Source: Thalassia testudinum (Eukaryota > Streptophyta > Magnoliopsida > Alismatales > Hydrocharitaceae). Taken from it: DNA of 64,000 nt. Every line of letters begins with the position of its first letter. Position 1 is the first letter of the stretch. Location: contig JAZHRO010000003.1 in assembly GCA_037157565.1 (NCBI GenBank), positions 38,639,001 through 38,703,000 on the forward strand, written 5' to 3'. Shown one piece after another: positions 58,121 to 64,000 of the stretch. Position numbers and translations under genes: made by a program. Below the pieces are notes generated by a model. It did no database searches. It saw only the letters and a list, made by a program, of their open reading frames with translations, and was not told where the DNA came from.

Positions 58121-59500
58121 CTTGGCCGCCCATGGGGTCTTTTTATAGACCCAATGGCTTCTCTCCAAAGAGTTGTGTAACTCTCTAGAGAGAGTGCAAG
58201 AGTGGAAGCCACATGAGGGTGGAGGTGGTCTTTGAGATCCAAAAATTATGGATCTCAATTTGAATGCTCTTGGTTGCTAAATTTGGGAACCAAGAGGTGG
58301 CATCATCTCAAGAGAGGTCTAGAGAACTCAAGAGAAGTGTGTGTGCATGAATGGGGGTGTCAGTGTGTGTGTGGTAATGCTCTATGTGGCTAGGTGGCTT
58401 ACGCTAGGTCCTAAGGGGTTTGGGTAGGTGTAGGTCTTGAGTTAGGCTTACAAACCCTAATTGCTGAGGTGAAAATGCAATTAACTTAACCTAAGTTTAA
58501 TTGAATGAGTGTGAACCTAATTGAGAGTGAAATAACTCAATTAGGTTGGGTTTAGGTCAATTGGACTTTCACTAAGTCCAATTGAACATGTGTGGGTTGA
58601 GATCTAAGCTCAATTGGACTCAATGAGTCCAATTGACTTAGGTGAAGGTAATTGACATTGATCTAAGTCAATTGGGTTTGGTGAGGACCTAATTAGGACC
58701 TTAGGTAGGTTTAGAGGTGATGTACTAGGGTTAAGACACCTTAATTTAGGTTCCTATGGGGTTGGGATTAGGTCTAGGGAGCTAGAGATACAAGATCATG
58801 ACTTAAATCTCAAAACAGGGACTGAAGGCCAGTATCAGACATCCAATAATAGGATCAGACGACTTATACTCAAAAATCAAAAGTTTAGACATCAGTTCTG
58901 AACGTCCAGTTTGAGTTAGGGGGAAATCAAGGTTCTATTTTGGGTACTCTGCAGAAATTGGATGTCTGACAAAGTGTCTGGATGTCCAATAACACTACAG
59001 AAGTGGGTTTGAGGTGTGCGGGAGATGGCTAAGGATCCTGATCGTCTAGATAAGGGTTGGAACTAGGGTTTTAGGGCATGCTAGGGTGTTGTGACCTAAT
59101 CCAAGCGTGGCTAAGGCTTGGGGAAGTCTCTAGGCTATCTTAGGGCTAGGATCAACCTAAGCTCTTCATAATTTACTGCTTTATTCCTACTTAATAGAAT
59201 AGCAAACCTTTAATCCCCTTATATTATTGTTCCTATATCTAAACTAAGCCTTCTGCTCTGCTATAACTCTCGTTATTCCTGATCCATTTTCAGATCCAGC
59301 TCCAGATTTAGCTCCTGATCAGCTTATTCCGTGCAATCGACATAATGCACTTAATCAGCACATTATAAAATTATTTTATGCATAGCTAAATAAAAGCAGT
59401 AAAGATGCAAATATTGCTTATGTGTGCATGAATTTCCCTAACTTATGCTAAGTTCTAGCGTAATCTTGGTCAATTAAGACCTATGATTGTTGCACAATCA
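58121..59500 (-). repeat. D-aut 3' LTR, proximal part (U3)
   Basis: On the minus strand it begins TGATTGTGCAACAATCATAG at 59500. TATAAAA is at 58141-58147 on the minus strand. U3 is about 1.35 kb, as in D LTR1. The intact LTR would be about 2.3 kb. Confidence 0.87.
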
Positions 59501-59512
59501 TACCCCCATGCC
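59501..59512 (-). promoter_or_regulatory. D-aut 3' polypurine tract
   Basis: Minus strand GGCATGGGGGTA directly before TGATTG; here the tract is intact, unlike in the D units. Confidence 0.85.
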
Positions 59513-61246
59513 TAAATCTTCCTAGTCCCTAGCAAATGTAAGACTAATTTATTTACAGAAAGGGTCCCTATGGGACTGATTATTTTATCAAGTGTATGCA
59601 TAGAGATTTTTCTCCTTTTTTTTTTCATCCTATGCTCTGGAAATCCAGACAGTCGTGAAACTGCGGCTATGTAGCTTTTGCAACGGATTAGAATGAAAAC
59701 TAATATACCTCTAAAGCCTGTACTTGACCCTAAGTAAAAATTCTAGCAAGATAGGCAGACTTCTTCCCTCAGGGTATTCATGATATTCTATGAATTTCAC
59801 CCCAACTTTAGGCTTTGGTAGAGAATTTCTGACGGAAAGGATTATATATTTGGTGGCTCATTCTCACTTGGTGCTACGTAGAGACTAGTACTACAGAATC
59901 TAGATTCCAGGATTACTAAGTAACTCAACCCAGAGAAAGATGAGAAAAACTATGCTCTCTTTTGATTCCTTTGTATTCATCCTCTCTTACTCTTTTTCTT
60001 TTTTCTTTTTTTTCTTTCTTTGAGCTCACATGCTTACCAGATTCACACACATGATCTGTATTTGGTGGTCTCTCTTGGCATTAACATTTTAATTGAGTTT
60101 CCACAACCTTAAAACTAAGTCGGAATTCGTCAGCCAGTATTCGAGCAGTCAGAAACACAAGAAAGCTGGGTTAAGGCCATATCTGGTGGATCTCAAATTT
60201 ATTTGGTGGTAGTGCCTCAATGTAAATGAAATAAACACTAAATATTCATAAACTCTTTTTCTGCTTTTTTCTTCTCCCCTTTTTTTTCTTTGTTTCTTTT
60301 TCTTTCTTTTTTTTTATATATACTTTTTCTAACTCAACACAATCTAGCAACACATTCATGAATTTTATTGAAGAGCCATTATTAGGGATTGGTGGTACTC
60401 AAGAGACATTGGGTGGCTTATTTGGTGAAGTGCCTAGTCAAGGTATCAGGAAAGACAGATAGGACGATGTATTTCTAACCTTGACATCAAAACCCTCCTT
60501 CAGCTGAGGATTCTGTAAAGAATGGTCGTAACCATCCACCTTAGCCCTAGTTTTTTGAAAACTTGCTCTCCACATATTTGCCTTATTTGGTGGCTCTCAA
60601 AATTTCACACAAAATGTATACACAGGAACCGAGAGTGAAAACTATGCCTATTCTCTGAGCATTATCACCTAATTATCTAGAACTTCGGATTCCTTGTACT
60701 AATCTTAGAGCACTAGTACACTCTACTCTCATCTCATGCTATTTGGTGGATTTTTGGAGGAAAATCTGCTTGATTCCCAAAACACTGTCCAAGGGTTTAG
60801 GAAAAGAAGCACTGCTTCTTCTCGACAGAGTAATGACATTTCTCAGCCTTCACCGTGAATCCATTGCAAATTCTACGTGTGTATGAAAAGTTGTACTGGA
60901 TTCTAGATCACAGGAATCAACTAGAGGATAAACTCCAAATTCCTTCTCTTAAAAAAATAATCTTATTCATGAATGCAATATGTATATACGCTATAAACAA
61001 GTAACCTCATATAATTTGTAATTAATAAAAATTTCCTTTTGGGTTACAATCAGCTTGACCGTAAATTTAGAACAAAAGGTGAGTGGGTGAGTCGAAAATG
61101 GCTGTTGCAGACGATTTCTAGCTCTAGTGTGAGCACTGGAGGTGGAGTCGGTTGTTCTTTTATCTAGGGTCCTAAAGTACGTTTTATATGTAGCTCTGAG
61201 GTTTTCATAAATATTGGCATAAAATTTTTTCAGTCTTGTTGTATCT
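59513..61246 (-). other. D-aut 3' non-coding region with CCACCAAATA repeats
   Basis: Homologous on the minus strand to 17042-18796 and 24437-26145. It carries TATTTGGTGG (complement of the decamer) at 59847, 60059 and 60202, and copies near 60585 and 60733, with variants near 60178 and 60418. T-rich tracts at about 59990-60025 and 60250-60320 correspond to the A-rich tracts in D. No gene. Confidence 0.65.
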
Positions 61247-61286
61247 ACCCCCCATGCCTAAGTTCTTTCATGTCCTCATTCATGAA
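61247..61286 (-). promoter_or_regulatory. Internal polypurine-like tract of D-aut
   Basis: The minus strand reads ATGAATGAGGACATGAAAGA then CTTAGGCATGGGGGGTAGAT. Confidence 0.6.
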
Positions 61287-61578
61287 TATAAAAGAAAATA
61301 AATACTGCAAGGAGAAAATGGGTAGAAATCACCTGTAATTGTTCATGAAATTATACAGTCAGCACCGGCCAACCTGTCAGCATGCAATATACAGAGAAAA
61401 TATGCTAAAAGAAAAATATGCTATATATAAAAATGGTTATGTATAGATGCTGGTGGAATGTGGGATAGATGCTGAGTTTAACGCCTCCAGCTTGGCAAGA
61501 ATTCAGTCACACGTCCCCAATAAGATGAATAGTCTCGTCAGGTGGAGGAGGTTCCTGGGCCAAAAATGGCTTGAGGTA

Positions 61579-64000
61579 CTAGCCATTTACCGTAGATGTA
61601 TGCCCAGATTTTGGGTCCCAGATCTGGACTGCCCCATTTGGACAGGCATGAATCACAATATACAGGCCAGTCCATTTGGACTTGAGCTTCCCTGCGAACA
61701 GTTTCAGTCGTGAATCAAACAACCAGACTTGCTGGTTGGCTGTGAATGCTTTCCTCCATATGTGCCAGTCATGAAAGGCCTTGGTCTTGTCCTTATATAT
61801 CAAGGAGTTCTCATAGGCCGTCCACTGGATCGCTTCTAATTCAGTGAGCTGGAGTTTCAATCCTTGACCTCTTGTATCGAGGTCAAGGTTGCATTTTCGC
61901 ACCTCCCAAAAGGTGCGGTGTTCCAGCTCTACAGGAGCGTGACAGGCCTTCCCATATACCATGCGATATGGTGACATTCCGAGTGGGGCCTTGTATGCGA
62001 TCCAATATGCCCAGAGTGCATCAACAAATTTGTCAGACCGGTCCTTCCTGTTTGGTCTAACAGTCTTCTGGAGAATCAGCTTGATCTGACGGTTAGACAC
62101 TTCATCCTGCCCTTTGGTCTGTGGGTGATACGGGGTGGATATACAGTGATGTACCCTGTATTTCTTTAATAATGAATTGAAATGTTAGTTAATGAAGTTG
62201 CATCTACCATCGCTAATCAGAGAACGGGGTATTCCGAATCTCGCGAAAATATTCTACCGAACAAAAGAAATGACGGTCTTGTGGTCAACCCGTCTTGTAG
62301 GGATGGCCTCGACCCACTTCGAGACAGTCAATGGCTAGCAATATGTACTTGAAGCCGTGCAAGTTCAGAAAATGGCCCATAAAATCGATGCCCCAGATGT
62401 CGAACACTTCTATGACCATGATGGGTTGGAGTGGCATCATGTCTCTCCTGGTCATAGAACTGACCAACTGATGTCGTTTGCAGTGTTGGGCATATTCGTG
62501 TGTATCTCTGAAGATGGTTGGCTAGAAAAATCCTGACTGTAAAATTTTTGGAGCAGTTTTCCATCCCGAGAAATGGTCACCACACGCATCATTGCGGCAG
62601 AAAGATAACACACTGGGGATCTCAGAGTCTGGGATGCATTTGCAAATAATCTGGCCCACTCCAATGCGGAAGAGTAGTGGGTCATCCCTGAGGTAGTATT
62701 TGGCCTCTGAGATGAATTTGAGCTTCTGGTCCTTGGATAGGTTCACGGGAATTTTTCCTACAGTAAGGTAGTTCGCAAAATCTGCATACCAGGGGAACTC
62801 AACAAAATGAACAGCCAAAATAGATTCATCCGAAAATTGTTCGTGGATAGGCAGGGAATAAGGAATGTGATCTGGGTCCAATCTGGATAGGCGATCTGCC
62901 AGAACATTCAGTTTTCCAGCTTTGTCGCGGATTTCGATATAAAATTCCTGCAATAGAAGGATCCATCTAATGAGCCATGGTTTGGCATCCTTCTTTGCCA
63001 ACAAATGTCGGAGGGCGGAGTGGTCAGTGAAGATGATGACCTTGGACCCTAATAAATATGATCTGAATTTCTCCAACCTGAATACTACCGCTAGTAGTTC
63101 CTTTTCGATGACAGTGTAATTGCACTGAGTATCATTTAGCGTCTTGGTAGCATAGTATATGACAAAGGGTTGTTTCTCCTAACGCTGGCCTAAAACAGCA
63201 CCGATGGCAAAATCAGAAGTGTTGCACAACATTTCGAAATCAAGCGACTAGTCGGGTTGTTGGAGAATAACGGAGTTGGAAATAGCACTTCGTAAAGTCT
63301 CGAAGGCACTAAGACATGAAGTTTCAAATTCCAATGGGACATCGGTAACCAGGTGATTCGTCAAAGGCCGTGCAATTTTTGAGAAAGCACGTATAAATCT
63401 CCGATAGAAGCTGACGTGACCCAAGAATGATCTAATCTACTTGACCGAGCTAGGTGGCGGTAAGTGGGAGATAATCTCTGATTTAGCTCGATTGACCTAG
63501 AGTCAATTTTTAGAGATCCTATGTCATAGTACTATGCCATCCCTCAGCAAGAAATGGCTTTTCTCCCTGGATAGTACTAGGTTTACCTCAATACACCATT
63601 TCAGGATCTTGGTGAGGTTATCAAGACAAGATGCGAAATCATCTTAGAAAATGGAGAAGTCATCCATGAACACCTCCACATAGTCCCCAATCATGTCAGA
63701 GAAGATGGCCATCATACAACGCTGAAATGTCGCTGGTGCGTTGTAGAGGCCAAAGGGCATCCTCTTGAAAGCGAATGTTCCAAAGGGCATGTGAATGTGG
63801 TCTTGTATTGATCTTCTGGGCTAATCGCTACTTGATTATACCCCGAGTATCCATCCAAAAAGTAAAAGAAACTGCATTCGGCTAATCGTTCCAAGATCTG
63901 ATCAATGAAAGGCAAAGGAAAGTGATCCTTCTGGGTAGTCGTGTTCATTTTCCTATAGTCGATGCAGACCCACCAAGATGTCGCAGTGTGGGTCAGGATG
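61579..64000 (-). pseudogene. pol: D-aut pol (RT, RNase H, integrase), decayed and cut by window end
   Basis: Reading down from 64000: RT traces with FPLPFIDQILERLAECSF and FLDGYSGYNQ at 63940-63830, and catalytic FMDDF at 63655-63669 in a different frame. Many stops occur between 63700 and 63100. RNase H is at 63076-62880 ([37 protein letters not shown]). Integrase: zinc-finger part near 62600 ([10 protein letters not shown]), core IDFMGHF near 62390, then after breaks GQDEVSNRQIK near 62090, where the catalytic Glu is kept. The C-terminal domain follows to a stop at 61579 (VWLFDSRLKLFAGKLKSKW). The frame changes at least four times, so this copy is dead, but it defines the autonomous partner of the D LTR family. 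Protease and gag, if present, lie beyond the window. Confidence 0.88.

Larger units (their letters stand above)
49438..64000 (-). mobile_element. D-aut: pol-bearing element of the D LTR family (3' part)
   Basis: The 3' LTR is at 49438-50376 plus 58121-59500, split by element C, and internal sequence follows to the window end. It is inserted in G with left target duplication GGTAC (49433-49437). The LTR start TGATTGTGCAACAATCATAG and end TTCCCAACA match the D array LTRs. The 3' internal 2 kb also matches. Unlike the D units it carries pol, so its lineage could supply enzymes to D. This copy has frameshifts and stops. Confidence 0.87.

Overview
This is plant nuclear DNA made almost entirely of nested LTR retrotransposons of the Ty3/gypsy class, Athila/Tat-like branch. 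I see no host gene, rRNA or CRISPR array. The assignment rests on primer binding sites matching the 3' end of tRNA-Asp (TGGCGCCGTTGCCGGGGAGG and variants), a shared polypurine tract (GGCATGGGGG), Athila-type Gag with a TLRSGK motif, a DLGAS protease, and an RT-RNase H-integrase polyprotein. The host is a flowering plant; the sequence does not let me name the lineage.

Layout. Element A (minus strand, window start to 9676) is a very young non-autonomous element. It has a 2295-bp LTR and one intact 1008-aa Gag-protease ORF, but no reverse transcriptase or integrase. It sits inside an LTR of element B, of which 9677-10316 remains. Next comes element E (plus strand), the host of most of what follows. 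Its 5' LTR (10317-11401 and 28290-29817) is split by element D, a tandem LTR-internal-LTR-internal-LTR array (11402-28284) with a perfect 5-bp target duplication. The E gag gene (30801 onward) is split by element F (31730-45470, target duplication ATGGC), a decayed but complete Gag-Pol element. E is broken again at 45493 by element G (plus strand, same family as B). G is broken at 49438 by D-aut, a minus-strand copy of the D LTR family that carries pol and runs past the window end. The D-aut 3' LTR is split by element C (minus strand, 50377-58115, target duplication GTGCA), which belongs to the G family.

How the parts relate. F and D-aut carry the pol enzymes, though both are now broken. A, C, G and the two D units lack pol and must have been copied in trans. 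The D array and D-aut share LTRs and about 2 kb of 3' internal sequence, so they form a non-autonomous/autonomous pair. All families share the same primer site and terminal polypurine tract. They also share an extra internal polypurine-like tract preceded by ATGAGGACAT, and a conserved box just after the last ORF. C, G and D also share a roughly 90-nt leader module that may be a packaging signal.

Most interesting points: the C/G family encodes a protein I do not recognise (Tyr/Pro/Ser-rich N-terminus, helical middle, acidic C-terminus) where Gag would normally lie. The C LTR contains a tRNA/SINE-like segment with A and B boxes. The D 3' region carries a repeated decamer, CCACCAAATA, that is kept collinear in the autonomous partner.
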